Source: Fidelibacterota bacterium
GTDB lineage: Bacteria; Fidelibacterota; UBA8477; JABMPR01
Direction: 5' to 3'
DNA length: 64,000 bases
Assembly: GCA_018650445.1 (NCBI GenBank)
Contig: JABIFX010000244.1
Coordinates: forward strand, 1-64,000
Part shown: one piece after another, positions 1 through 9,864 of the stretch
Layout: each line of letters begins with the position of its first letter
How positions within the stretch are numbered: the stretch's first letter is position 1
The notes under the pieces: model-generated
Told to the model about the DNA's origin: nothing
The model's input: only the letters and a program-made list of their open reading frames with translations
Database searches by the model: none
Made by a program: the position numbers and the translations under genes

Positions 1-1258
1 CCAGGCCGCCTTTGGCCGAGATGAGATGCATCTGGCTGAAAAAGAGATGCCAGGCCTCATGGAGCTAAGAAAACGGTATGGAGACTCCAAGCCACTTGCT
101 GGTGCCCGAGTCGCAGGTTGTATCCATATGACCATCCAGACGGCTGTCTTAATCGAGACCCTTACTGATTTGGGAGCTGAAGTGCGCTGGTCCAGCTGCA
201 ATATTTATTCAACCCAGGATCATGCCGCAGCAGCTATCGCTGTTACAGGAGTTCCTGTATTCGCCTGGAAGGGTGAGACAGAAGAAGAATACTGGTGGTG
301 TATAGATCAGACCCTGGACTTTGATGGTAAAGGCCCCAACTTACTCTTAGATGATGGTGGTGATCTGACTCAGGTCATCCTGGAACAACATCCTGAGATG
401 CATGCTGAGATCAAGGGTGTCTCTGAAGAGACCACCACTGGTGTTCACCGTCTTTATCAGTTGATGGAAGAGGGTGGCTTACCTTTCCCTGCTATCAATG
501 TGAATGACTCTGTTACCAAATCTAAATTTGATAATAAGTATGGGTGTAGAGAATCTCTGGCTGACGGTATCAAACGTGGTACCGATATCATGCTGGCAGG
601 TAAAAAGATCATCGTTGCTGGTTATGGTGATGTTGGTAAGGGCTCTGCCCAGTCCATGGCTGGATATGGGGCTCAAGTCTTCGTGACTGAAATCGATCCC
701 ATCTGTGCCCTACAGGCCGCTATGGAAGGCTTTTCTGTGGTTACCATGGAAGAGGCTGCCAGCTTTGGTGATATCTTTGTTACCACTACGGGCTGTAAGG
801 ATGTGATCCGCGGTGAGCACATGAGCAAAATGAAGGATAATGCTATTCTGGCCAATATTGGTCACTTTGATCATGAGATTGATGTGAACTGGCTGGAGAC
901 TACTCCTGGTATCATTGAGACCAATATCAAACCTCAGGTTGATAAATTTGAGTTCCCTGATGGCAAATCAATCGTATTGCTTTCCAGAGGTCGTCTTGTG
1001 AATCTGGGTAATGCCACAGGTCACTCATCCTTTGTGATGTCCACTTCGTTTACCAATCAGGTGCTAGCTCAGATGGCGCTGTATGAAGGTAGTGTTGCGG
1101 ATGGTGTTCAGGTACTTTCCAAGGAACTTGATGAAGAAGTAGCCAGACTGCATATTGCTCATCTTGATGTCAAACTGACCAAACTATCTGATGATCAGGC
1201 AGACTATTTAGGCATCTCTGCCAAAGGTCCTTTCAAACCGGAACATTACAGGTATTAG
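1..1258 (+). CDS. ahcY: Adenosylhomocysteinase (S-adenosyl-L-homocysteine hydrolase), 5' truncated by window start
   Basis: Frame stays open upstream of the ATG at 26 to the window edge ([23 protein letters not shown]). Contains SAHH motifs: [51 protein letters not shown], and C-terminal KPEHYRY. Confidence 0.97.
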   Translation, partial: QAAFGRDEMHLAEKEMPGLMELRKRYGDSKPLAGARVAGCIHMTIQTAVLIETLTDLGAEVRWSSCNIYSTQDHAAAAIAVTGVPVFAWKGETEEEYWWCIDQTLDFDGKGPNLLLDDGGDLTQVILEQHPEMHAEIKGVSEETTTGVHRLYQLMEEGGLPFPAINVNDSVTKSKFDNKYGCRESLADGIKRGTDIMLAGKKIIVAGYGDVGKGSAQSMAGYGAQVFVTEIDPICALQAAMEGFSVVTMEEAASFGDIFVTTTGCKDVIRGEHMSKMKDNAILANIGHFDHEIDVNWLETTPGIIETNIKPQVDKFEFPDGKSIVLLSRGRLVNLGNATGHSSFVMSTSFTNQVLAQMALYEGSVADGVQVLSKELDEEVARLHIAHLDVKLTKLSDDQADYLGISAKGPFKPEHYRY

Positions 1259-1273
1259 AAAAGGATTATACCT

Positions 1274-4243
1274 ATCAAATTTCATAAACTTAAAGGACGG
1301 TCAGCAGGATTAGTACTGGCCATATTGTGGGGCATTCTTGTTCTGCAATGTGATTTTGGACTTCCCACCAAGGTGGTATTGCCAACCTGGCAAATGACTC
1401 TGACCATTCCCTTAGTTTCTGAAAATTACCCATTTGATGGTTTGCTCGCATCTGATACCACAGGGACCATTCAGGTTTATGGTGATTCTGTAGATACAGA
1501 TGGTGACGGGATCATGGATATTTTGCTTCCGGATACTCTGGCTGATTATCCAGGTGGTCTGTATATCACACTTGAGAATGATTTACCACCAATAACACTT
1601 CCCGACGATATGTTTGTCATTCCTGGTCAGGATCCTATGGCCCTGGGCGTCGGTCCAATTAATATCGGATCACTCCTACCTGCGGTCCTGGATTCAGGAA
1701 TTCACATAGGACCGGTGGAAACAGTCATAAATATGACTGATATGGGATTTGACTATCCCCCCTACACGAACGATACAATTCCTGCATCAACATGTGGTGA
1801 TCCCAATGCAAGACGTTCTGTGACGGTGAATTTTACTTTTGGTGATGCTGATACGAATATGAATTTTGACCAAGATGTAATGTTACCTGGCTATGTTCAT
1901 GCAATTGAAGTGAGTGTGGCCAGCCCAACTGATCTGGGTGGATGTACTGCCTGCGGTACTATTCCTGAAACATTTATATGTGATGATACTCTTTTTGTCC
2001 CAGCAATTCCAGCTGGTGCTGAGATCGTGATTCCTGAGACAATCCTCCCGGGAATCAGGGAAGCTTATGCTTTGCTTCCAGATCCTGCAACCCTACCACC
2101 AGATGTCCCCATTGAAAGTTTTGAGTCAGTTAAGATTCTTACTGGGTCAATCTCTTCGACTATCAATAGTCAACTACCCTTAACCTCTTCTGATCTTGGA
2201 CTACTTGTCTACACAAAAAGTGCTGCTGGTAGGCTTGACACACTTCATAATCACCTCTTCGATAGCATTTCCGAGTATATGCGAGCTGGCGAGGATAGTG
2301 TCAAAATATCCTCACTTGATGGTATAACTTTATTTGACAGTCTCATTTTTGAATTTGGTGGCACTATTAATGGAAATAATGGTGATACCTTAGAATTCCC
2401 AATGGGTGTGAACCCCTTCTTCCACTATAATTTTTCCCTGGATATTGATGGTTTCGAGAGTTTCCAGATAAATATGCGCGACACCACCATGGCTATATAT
2501 CAGGATATGAACACTTCATCACCAGATGCAGCTTTCAGTGTTCAGATTGTTAAAGCGACTTTTAAAGATAATGTGGATCATGCTGATACCAATCGTCTGA
2601 GTATCTCCCTTGAAAATCAAATGGGTCTGGATATTGATGTTTTGCGTATCAAACTCAGAAACTTTTATGCTCATCAAGACAGTTTGGACGCCGGAGGCTA
2701 TGAAGTTATAACCTTTGCATTGCCTGATGGGCAAACGAGAGATACTGTTGTCGTATTAGATGGTCATATACTAAGTAATCTTACGGGGGATGATACACCT
2801 CTAGATTCATTGCTCATTGAGACTGAAATACAATTTAGCTCAGATGGAGGTCCAACCACCATCCCTTATCCACCACCAGATGAAATGGCCATCGATGTTA
2901 ATGTTCTGATGACTTCACTGAGAATCGAGGATCTGGTTGGACTCTTTGATATCAATTTTGGATTAAGTGATCAAGAACAACCACTGAGTTTACCAGGACT
3001 TGTTGGTGGAATCACATTTGGAGAGGCTATCCTTGCCATCACTATGGAGAATGAGTTTGGTGTTTCACCGGGCTTAGGTTTAGAAGTGAAGGGCTTCAGA
3101 GATGGCGACAGTGTTGTCGTGGCGCTTGATCCGGATTCAGTAAATTTTCAATCAGGATCGCCAGATTTACCAGTATCTACAGAGATTCGCATAAGTCGTG
3201 AATATGTGCGACGAACCGTGGCTGGTGATGCAACCATTGTTCAACACTTCCCTGCAGATAATAACATTGTCAATTTAATGGCTATGATGCCTGATATCGT
3301 TTCGGTGGGCGGCGATGCCAGCATTTCACCTAATGGACTTACATCGATTACCGCGGGGGCCGAGATATCAGGAACCTGGCGCTTTGAAATTCCATTTTAT
3401 CTGTCCATTGCTACAGGTGGAGTTGAATTTATGCCTCCAACATTTTCTAAAATGGCTGCATTGGATTCCAGTACTATCAGACAATTAGTGGGAGCTAATG
3501 GTGTTCCAGATGATTCTGATATGCTGCTTAGTTCCACCATTAACACCATCATTTTTAGTGATATTGGACTTGGCTTCGGGTTGGAAATTCTGGTCTCCGA
3601 TATTCAATATTTCCCATTCTATAGCTCCCTCGAAAACCGAGTGCTGGTTTCGGCTGACCTGGATGATGATGGCTCGGCAGATACACTTGATTTGAACCTG
3701 GATACCCTCATTATGCATCCACTGGTGAAGACACTTCAGCTTGAAATTCCCGCAGGTATCGCTGATCCAAGTACAGGTCTGGTGATTCCGGGTATGGAAG
3801 GTTCAGGCCAGTTTAGTTATTCAGCAGATTTCAATTTGACCGATATGGAGGGTGATTCCACCTATGGCACCCTCAAACACAAGAAATATGCATTTCTCGA
3901 TACCTTTATGTTGGCTCGATCTGATTCAGGATTTGCAGATGTTGCTTCCGCGCTGGCTTTTGTGGAGTTGGATGCGCCTACCGTCCCAGATTCTCTCTAT
4001 AACTTGACCTTAAATAGTAGTGGCACTGAATTATGGCTTATTCAAGATGTGACAGCCTATGGTGAGCTGGGTTGGCTTGTGGAGTCCAAAGATCATTACA
4101 TCGCTACAAAGTTTATCCTGGAAGAGACCCCTAATCCTGCCCTGCTACCCTTCTCTGCTGGAATTGACGTTACCGCATTTATGCAATTCATATTGAATTC
4201 TGGTCCCATGTTTAGCAGCGCTGAAGAGGACACCACGCAATGA
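1274..4243 (+). CDS. Large secreted lipoprotein of unknown function (ORF track start TTG 1325; likely start ATC 1274)
   Basis: Long ORF. The N-terminus read from 1274 gives (M)KFHKLKGRSAGLVLAILWGILVLQCDFG, a lipobox-like signal. The body is acidic and beta-rich with no recognised domain. Confidence 0.75.
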   Translation: MKFHKLKGRSAGLVLAILWGILVLQCDFGLPTKVVLPTWQMTLTIPLVSENYPFDGLLASDTTGTIQVYGDSVDTDGDGIMDILLPDTLADYPGGLYITLENDLPPITLPDDMFVIPGQDPMALGVGPINIGSLLPAVLDSGIHIGPVETVINMTDMGFDYPPYTNDTIPASTCGDPNARRSVTVNFTFGDADTNMNFDQDVMLPGYVHAIEVSVASPTDLGGCTACGTIPETFICDDTLFVPAIPAGAEIVIPETILPGIREAYALLPDPATLPPDVPIESFESVKILTGSISSTINSQLPLTSSDLGLLVYTKSAAGRLDTLHNHLFDSISEYMRAGEDSVKISSLDGITLFDSLIFEFGGTINGNNGDTLEFPMGVNPFFHYNFSLDIDGFESFQINMRDTTMAIYQDMNTSSPDAAFSVQIVKATFKDNVDHADTNRLSISLENQMGLDIDVLRIKLRNFYAHQDSLDAGGYEVITFALPDGQTRDTVVVLDGHILSNLTGDDTPLDSLLIETEIQFSSDGGPTTIPYPPPDEMAIDVNVLMTSLRIEDLVGLFDINFGLSDQEQPLSLPGLVGGITFGEAILAITMENEFGVSPGLGLEVKGFRDGDSVVVALDPDSVNFQSGSPDLPVSTEIRISREYVRRTVAGDATIVQHFPADNNIVNLMAMMPDIVSVGGDASISPNGLTSITAGAEISGTWRFEIPFYLSIATGGVEFMPPTFSKMAALDSSTIRQLVGANGVPDDSDMLLSSTINTIIFSDIGLGFGLEILVSDIQYFPFYSSLENRVLVSADLDDDGSADTLDLNLDTLIMHPLVKTLQLEIPAGIADPSTGLVIPGMEGSGQFSYSADFNLTDMEGDSTYGTLKHKKYAFLDTFMLARSDSGFADVASALAFVELDAPTVPDSLYNLTLNSSGTELWLIQDVTAYGELGWLVESKDHYIATKFILEETPNPALLPFSAGIDVTAFMQFILNSGPMFSSAEEDTTQ

Positions 4244-5613
4244 GAAGGTTTATCCACATACTCATTGGCATGTTGGTGCTGGTAGCTTCTGGATTCGGAC
4301 AGGCGCACATCGATGCTAGAGGACTAGGGCTTTGCAATGCATATACGGTATCTTCAAGGGGCATCTCTGCCATTGGATATAACCCTGCCAACCTGGGATA
4401 TACTGAGGATCTAACGTTTAGTGCTGATCTCCTGGATTTCAAAATTACAGCCTTCAACAATTTTATGTCTCTTGCTCTGTTCAACCAATATTTCTCAGGT
4501 GATAAGGATGGCAATCCTTTTGATCTTGAAGAGAAAATGTTAGGCAGCAATAGAACACATAAAGAATTTCTACTTTCTGAAATTTCAGAAGATGGGTTCG
4601 CATTTGGTCTGGGAGTAAGTGTTCCCATTCCAATATTGAATGTTTCGCTTGGAAATTATGCCTTCACATCTGGTGTTGAGTATTACATGCAGAATTCGTT
4701 ACCCTATGGCTTATTTGAAATGGTCATGGAAGGCAATCAGATAGGTAGATCGTTTGATTTATCTCTCCGGCAGGATGTTCTCATGGTGACCAACTTTGGT
4801 TTTTCTTTTGCCATCCCCTTTGAGAAATATAATATTGGAGCCACCTTTAAATATTTAGCCGGGATTGGCTTTGCCGGTGTGGATTCTTCGGGTGGTGCCT
4901 TCAGTACAAACCCCACAGGGCTTGAGTCTGATGGTTTTTATCGATATACCCGGGCAATTGGTGGAAATGGTCTGGCTGTTGATCTAGGTTTTAACACTCG
5001 CAAAATCAACAATTGGCAGTTTGGCTTCGCCATTAATAATGTGATTGGATTCATCAATTGGGGTAACGATAAGAATTTCATAGCCAAGAATATTGGGCTC
5101 ATAGAAGGTCTCGTTCCTATACGTGATCTGCTGCAGATTTCTAGCGACAGCACAACCTTCTCAGCCAGCACCTTATACGCTATGGAGATGGAGGGCGTGA
5201 ATGTGACTGGTGCTCTTGCTGATACCGATAGCCTCTTCAAGTTTGACGAGACAAACGTTCCCAAGCCAGATAGCATACGTATGAATTATCCGGCCATGTT
5301 TCGTCTCGGGGGCAGTTACCAGTACAAGAATGACTTTATCATCATGGCAGATTTATCTGCCGGCTTAGATGACTATTACTTCGCTGATCGATCCTGGAGA
5401 TTGGCCCTCGCAGCTGAGTGGATCCGCTTTGGTATGGTTCCCATCAGGTCTGGTATGGCCTTTGGTGGACCCTATGGGAGGGAAGCATCAATCGGTGCCG
5501 GAGTTCACCTGATCTGGTTTGATGCAGACCTAGCTCTGAAATTATTAGGGGGGATGTCTTTCGCCAATGCTGAGGGCATTGAATTTGGGATCAGTTTTCA
5601 GTTTAAGAGGTAA
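4240..5613 (+). CDS. DUF5723-like outer-membrane beta-barrel protein
   Basis: Signal peptide MRRFIHILIGMLVLVASGFGQ; ARGLGLCNAYTVSSRGISAIGYNPANLGY N-terminus; C-terminal aromatic strand FGISFQFKR. Overlaps the upstream gene by 4 bp. Confidence 0.7.
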   Translation: MRRFIHILIGMLVLVASGFGQAHIDARGLGLCNAYTVSSRGISAIGYNPANLGYTEDLTFSADLLDFKITAFNNFMSLALFNQYFSGDKDGNPFDLEEKMLGSNRTHKEFLLSEISEDGFAFGLGVSVPIPILNVSLGNYAFTSGVEYYMQNSLPYGLFEMVMEGNQIGRSFDLSLRQDVLMVTNFGFSFAIPFEKYNIGATFKYLAGIGFAGVDSSGGAFSTNPTGLESDGFYRYTRAIGGNGLAVDLGFNTRKINNWQFGFAINNVIGFINWGNDKNFIAKNIGLIEGLVPIRDLLQISSDSTTFSASTLYAMEMEGVNVTGALADTDSLFKFDETNVPKPDSIRMNYPAMFRLGGSYQYKNDFIIMADLSAGLDDYYFADRSWRLALAAEWIRFGMVPIRSGMAFGGPYGREASIGAGVHLIWFDADLALKLLGGMSFANAEGIEFGISFQFKR

Positions 5614-5658
5614 GTTTCTCAATGCAGAGTGAGAGCATCTGCGGACTTCAAAAAAAAT

Positions 5659-6750
5659 CTATTTTTTAGCTGTTTGAAAAAACAGCCATCCCCCTGCAAT
5701 AAAGAGAACTACATTTCCAAACCAGACAGCGAAAGCTGGATGAAGTGAACTGTTATAGCCTATTTTTTGTCCTCCGATAAGGAGAATATAGTAGACAAAC
5801 AGAGCTATCACGCTCTTGCCCACACCCACAGCCAGATTCTCTCTCGTCCCCTGAAGGGCAAAACTAATTCCCAGAAAAATTACAATAAATCCAGTCATCA
5901 CAAATGCTAGTTTAAAGTGAAAATCCACTACCCAGCGGTGAGGGTTTAGCCCCAGAAGTTTTTTCTTCTCAATAAAATCTACAAGTTGAAAAACATTCAT
6001 TTCGTTGGGTCTAATCTGCTCTTTGACGATATCGGCTGGTGTTAAGGTGATAGGTAGCTCATCGCTGAGACTCATCTCCGAAAACAATAATTTTCCAGCA
6101 GCATCAAAGCGGCGATTCAAGCCTTCTGCTTTATTCCATGTTTGCAAAGAATCAACCCATTCCAGCCTTGCATAATCCCATCGCTCCGTAATCCCGGAGT
6201 CCTGATAGGCCAGGATAGAAACATCCCTGCATTTATTGTTGGGGACGTCGTAGGATTTGATGACCATAATATTGCCATTTACATCCTGACGAACGACTTC
6301 CTTCATTTTCCTGGGACTTTTCTTCGGTTTTAAAATGTTACGAGTAATCTCTTTCTGCTGATGATTGAAAGGCATGACCACCAGATTTTGAAAGATAAAC
6401 TGAAATATGGTGAAGAATAGACCGAGCAGGAGTAAGGGACGTGCAATACGGAGCATACTTATCCCTGAAGCACGCATGGCTGCAATTTCATAGTTCTTGT
6501 TGAGGGTGCCGAGTGAAAAGACCGTGGCCAGAAGCATACTCATGGGAAGGGCCATATCAATAAAGTAGGGCAAGCTATAACCATAATACACCAACATGAG
6601 ATTAGCCCCAGCTCCAGCATCTACAAAATTGTCAATCTTTTCAACAAAATCAGCAATGGTGAAAATACCCACAAGACCAATAAGGACGGTCCACATGGTA
6701 GAAAAAAAGGCTCGGATCAGATATCGATCTATGAGAGAAATTAAACCCAA
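5659..6750 (-). CDS. LptF/LptG (YjgP/YjgQ) family lipopolysaccharide export permease
   Basis: MGLISLIDRYLIRAFFSTM..., TM layout, DMALPMSMLLATVFSLGTLNKNYEIAAMRASGISMLRI motif. Confidence 0.88.
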   Translation of the reverse strand: MGLISLIDRYLIRAFFSTMWTVLIGLVGIFTIADFVEKIDNFVDAGAGANLMLVYYGYSLPYFIDMALPMSMLLATVFSLGTLNKNYEIAAMRASGISMLRIARPLLLLGLFFTIFQFIFQNLVVMPFNHQQKEITRNILKPKKSPRKMKEVVRQDVNGNIMVIKSYDVPNNKCRDVSILAYQDSGITERWDYARLEWVDSLQTWNKAEGLNRRFDAAGKLLFSEMSLSDELPITLTPADIVKEQIRPNEMNVFQLVDFIEKKKLLGLNPHRWVVDFHFKLAFVMTGFIVIFLGISFALQGTRENLAVGVGKSVIALFVYYILLIGGQKIGYNSSLHPAFAVWFGNVVLFIAGGWLFFQTAKK

Positions 6751-6763
6751 AAGTGATCGCTAA

Positions 6764-7963
6764 TTAGCGCTCCTGAACAAATATGGTTTCAATACGTGTT
6801 GCAGTTGAAGAAGAGATAACATAGCGGTGTGTTTCTGTTAAAAACTGTTCATTCTTTTGAGGGATATGCCCCAGGCTCTCAATGAGGAATCCAGCCAATG
6901 TTTCGTATTCACCAGGGGGAATGGCAAAATCATATTGCTCATTCAGAAGATCTATCTCAGCATTTCCTTTGATGAGCAGCCCCTTATCAAGTTGCTGGAC
7001 TGCTGAATCATCTTCATCAAAGGCATCTGTAAATTCACCAAATAGCTCTTCAGATAAATCTTCCATAGTGACAAGACCCGCAGTGCCACCATATTCATCA
7101 ATCACGATTGCAATGGATAGACTCTTGGTCTGCATTTCACCCAGCAATTCATCTGCAGCTTTGGTTTCCGGGACAAAATAAACCTCCCGCATAACTTCGC
7201 GGAGCTCAGTGGCTCCCCTGAAAATATCATGGAGGAAAACAATACCTTTGATATCATCGGTAGTATCTTCATATACTGGGAGTTTGGAATATCCAGACTC
7301 CAGAAAGGCTGATTCAACTTCTCCCATACTACTATCAATGGAAATTGAAGTCATATCGGGGCGAGGCGTCATCACTTCGCTGATTGAGGTGTTTTTAAAG
7401 GTGAATATACGGGCAATGGTTTGACGCTCATGGACATCTACTCCACTCTCCTCCCGGGGATCATTGAATAGGAGATGCAGCTCCTCAGAGTCCAGATTGG
7501 TCTGACTCTCAACGTCATCACTTCTCAGGATTATTTGCCGATAAAGACGGAGTAGGATGGTCAGGGGATAGAGAATCACCTCAAATATTTTGACAAAGCG
7601 CCCAAAAAATAACATGGAAGCGTTAGGAAATTCGCGAAAGAGAGTTTTAGGTATAATTTCACCAAATATGAGAACACTCACGGAAATGATCAGCAAAATG
7701 ATCCACTCATTGGGGATAACCTTGATCAGCATCACCGTTGAAAAGGAAGTAGTCAGAATGTTGGCAATATTATTCCCAACCAGTGTGGCTGTGAGAAACT
7801 GTTCCGGGTTTTGACTGGCCTTCAGGGCTGATTTGGCACCGCGCACCTCACGCCTTTGCCAGACCTCAAGTTGAAGTCGGTTTGAAGAGAGTAATGCAAT
7901 TTCTGCTCCGGCAAAAATGAAGCTGAGAATAAGGCCAATGACGGCGAGAATAATCTCGATCAT
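6764..7963 (-). CDS. CNNM/CorC (HlyC/CorC) family transporter: DUF21 + CBS pair + transporter-associated domain
   Basis: DUF21 N-terminus (GLILSFIFAGAEIALLSSNRLQLE), VMTPRPDM, CBS region, IAIVIDEYGGTAGLVTMEDLSEELFGE. Confidence 0.92.
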   Translation of the reverse strand: MIEIILAVIGLILSFIFAGAEIALLSSNRLQLEVWQRREVRGAKSALKASQNPEQFLTATLVGNNIANILTTSFSTVMLIKVIPNEWIILLIISVSVLIFGEIIPKTLFREFPNASMLFFGRFVKIFEVILYPLTILLRLYRQIILRSDDVESQTNLDSEELHLLFNDPREESGVDVHERQTIARIFTFKNTSISEVMTPRPDMTSISIDSSMGEVESAFLESGYSKLPVYEDTTDDIKGIVFLHDIFRGATELREVMREVYFVPETKAADELLGEMQTKSLSIAIVIDEYGGTAGLVTMEDLSEELFGEFTDAFDEDDSAVQQLDKGLLIKGNAEIDLLNEQYDFAIPPGEYETLAGFLIESLGHIPQKNEQFLTETHRYVISSSTATRIETIFVQER

Positions 7964-8100
7964 TGTTTGGAGCTATTGTCTGGATTGTTGGTACTCATTA
8001 TCACGTTCAACATACAAATAATATAATTCGATTCAAGCTTGAACCATAGGTTGGTCTTTGGCATTACCAACATCTTGAAACAGCAAGATGTGTTGGAAAA

Positions 8101-8850
8101 ATGATCATTCTGCCTCCAACATCGTATCCATTATTTGCCAGATACTCAAAATTCGAGTTTCATCAGGCTTCAACACGATTATCCTATAAGCCTATGGTAT
8201 TCTCAACCAGATACTCAGCCTGCGAATCTCAACTTACCCATTGCTGGAAAGAACTCCAGAGTTCCCATCAGAAGAAAATGTTTCTCCTGGGAGTCATTGT
8301 GACAGCTACGACGCTAAATGATCAGGTCATGTTAAATGTGTGGATACAACGATGCATAGGTGTTTTGGATGAGGAGGCTATTGAAGAGGCTATCCTGCAG
8401 ACACTGCTTTTTGCCGGATTTCCAAAAACTATCGAGGCTCTCAAGCAATTGAGAATCCATTTTCCAGTAAAGCATGCTACCAAACACGTGGGCAATCATA
8501 AGCGAGCCGGTGAAGAGACCAGTCAAATCATCTATGGTAAATATCATTCAAAACTGAAAAAAACTATGGATGAGTTGCACCCGGATTTAACAAGATGGAT
8601 GATTGAAGATGGTTATGGTCGCGTCCTATCCCGTTCTGGGCTTTCCCTTCAGGAGCGGGAAATATCAGTTCTGGCTTCTTTGATGACATCAGGTATGGTC
8701 AATCAGTTTCGAGCTCATGTGCGGGGTGCTTTCTTTGCTGGCGTATCCCGGGTTGATATCATTTGGTTTACAAACATCTTTCAATGTATAATTGCCGCCG
8801 AGTTGAGAGCCGCCTTCAATCAGGTAACGCAAGAGATGTTGAAGACATGA
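8101..8850 (+). CDS. Carboxymuconolactone decarboxylase family protein (start may be 8194)
   Basis: GLSLQEREISVLASLMTSGMVNQFRAHVRGAFFAGVSRVDI resembles the CMD/AhpD-like core. Confidence 0.65.
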   Translation: MIILPPTSYPLFARYSKFEFHQASTRLSYKPMVFSTRYSACESQLTHCWKELQSSHQKKMFLLGVIVTATTLNDQVMLNVWIQRCIGVLDEEAIEEAILQTLLFAGFPKTIEALKQLRIHFPVKHATKHVGNHKRAGEETSQIIYGKYHSKLKKTMDELHPDLTRWMIEDGYGRVLSRSGLSLQEREISVLASLMTSGMVNQFRAHVRGAFFAGVSRVDIIWFTNIFQCIIAAELRAAFNQVTQEMLKT

Positions 8851-8907
8851 GTGACAGCCAGAGCCAGAATAGGCAGGATACTATTATAAGTTTTATAGGG
8901 TGGGAGC

Positions 8908-9843
8908 ATGAAGATAATGACATTGAAATTAGGCAACCTTTTAACAGAGCAACGCAACCCAGAGAGTATGAAGCTGGATTCGTCTTCGATTCGTGAAATC
9001 CTTGAAATCATTAACCACGAAGACCATATCATCGCTGGCCAGGTCGCTGAGCAAATGGATGATATTACTCAGGCAACAGAACTGGTAGACCATGCTTTCC
9101 AGAATGATGGGCGCCTGATCTATGTGGGGGCAGGGACTTCAGGACGACTTGGAGTATTAGATGCCTCTGAAATTCCACCCACTTTCAATGCCAGCCCTGA
9201 TAGAGTTCAAGGCTTCATAGCAGGTGGCGACACTGCCTTGCGCACTGCTGTGGAAGGAGCGGAAGATTTCCCAGAAGATGGCCGAAAACTTATTGCTGAT
9301 CTTGCGGTCACGGAAAATGACGTCATCATGGGTATTGCCACAAGTGGAGTCACCCCATACGTGCTAGGTGCCCTGGAACGTGGACGAGAATTGGGAGCAG
9401 CTACAGTATTTTTCACCTGTGCAGACAGAAACCACATCGATATTGATGTTGACGTTCTGATCTCTGTGCCGGTGGGACCAGAAGTGATCACGGGATCAAC
9501 TCGCATGAAATCAGGAACGGCTACTAAGCTGGTCCTCAATATGATTACCACCACAGCCATGGTTAAGAGGGGTAAAGTCTACGAGAATCTCATGGTAGAT
9601 TTAAAGGCTACAAATATCAAATTGGAAGATAGAGCTCGACGTATTGTTTCAACTATCACCTCTTGCAGTTATGAAGAAGCAACTGATCTGCTCGTCAAAT
9701 CAGAAAACTATGTCAAGGTGGCTCTGGTTATGCATAAAAGCCATGCATCCGCAGATGAAAGCCGACTATATTTGGATAGATTTGATGGCAACGTACGCCA
9801 GGCTGTTGATGAACTTGAAAAAACACAGACCCCAAATAAATAG
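8908..9843 (+). CDS. murQ: N-acetylmuramic acid 6-phosphate etherase
   Basis: LTEQRNPESMKLD, YVGAGTSGRLGVLDASEIPPTF, GIATSGVTPYVLGAL, TGSTRMKSGTATKLVLNMITT. Confidence 0.95.
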   Translation: MKIMTLKLGNLLTEQRNPESMKLDSSSIREILEIINHEDHIIAGQVAEQMDDITQATELVDHAFQNDGRLIYVGAGTSGRLGVLDASEIPPTFNASPDRVQGFIAGGDTALRTAVEGAEDFPEDGRKLIADLAVTENDVIMGIATSGVTPYVLGALERGRELGAATVFFTCADRNHIDIDVDVLISVPVGPEVITGSTRMKSGTATKLVLNMITTTAMVKRGKVYENLMVDLKATNIKLEDRARRIVSTITSCSYEEATDLLVKSENYVKVALVMHKSHASADESRLYLDRFDGNVRQAVDELEKTQTPNK

Positions 9844-9864
9844 TGGTCTTAGGAGAATATATAC

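Noticed and set aside
4212-4628. 138-aa antisense ORF at the start of the DUF5723-like gene
   Set aside because: Overlaps two supported sense genes; no independent signal.
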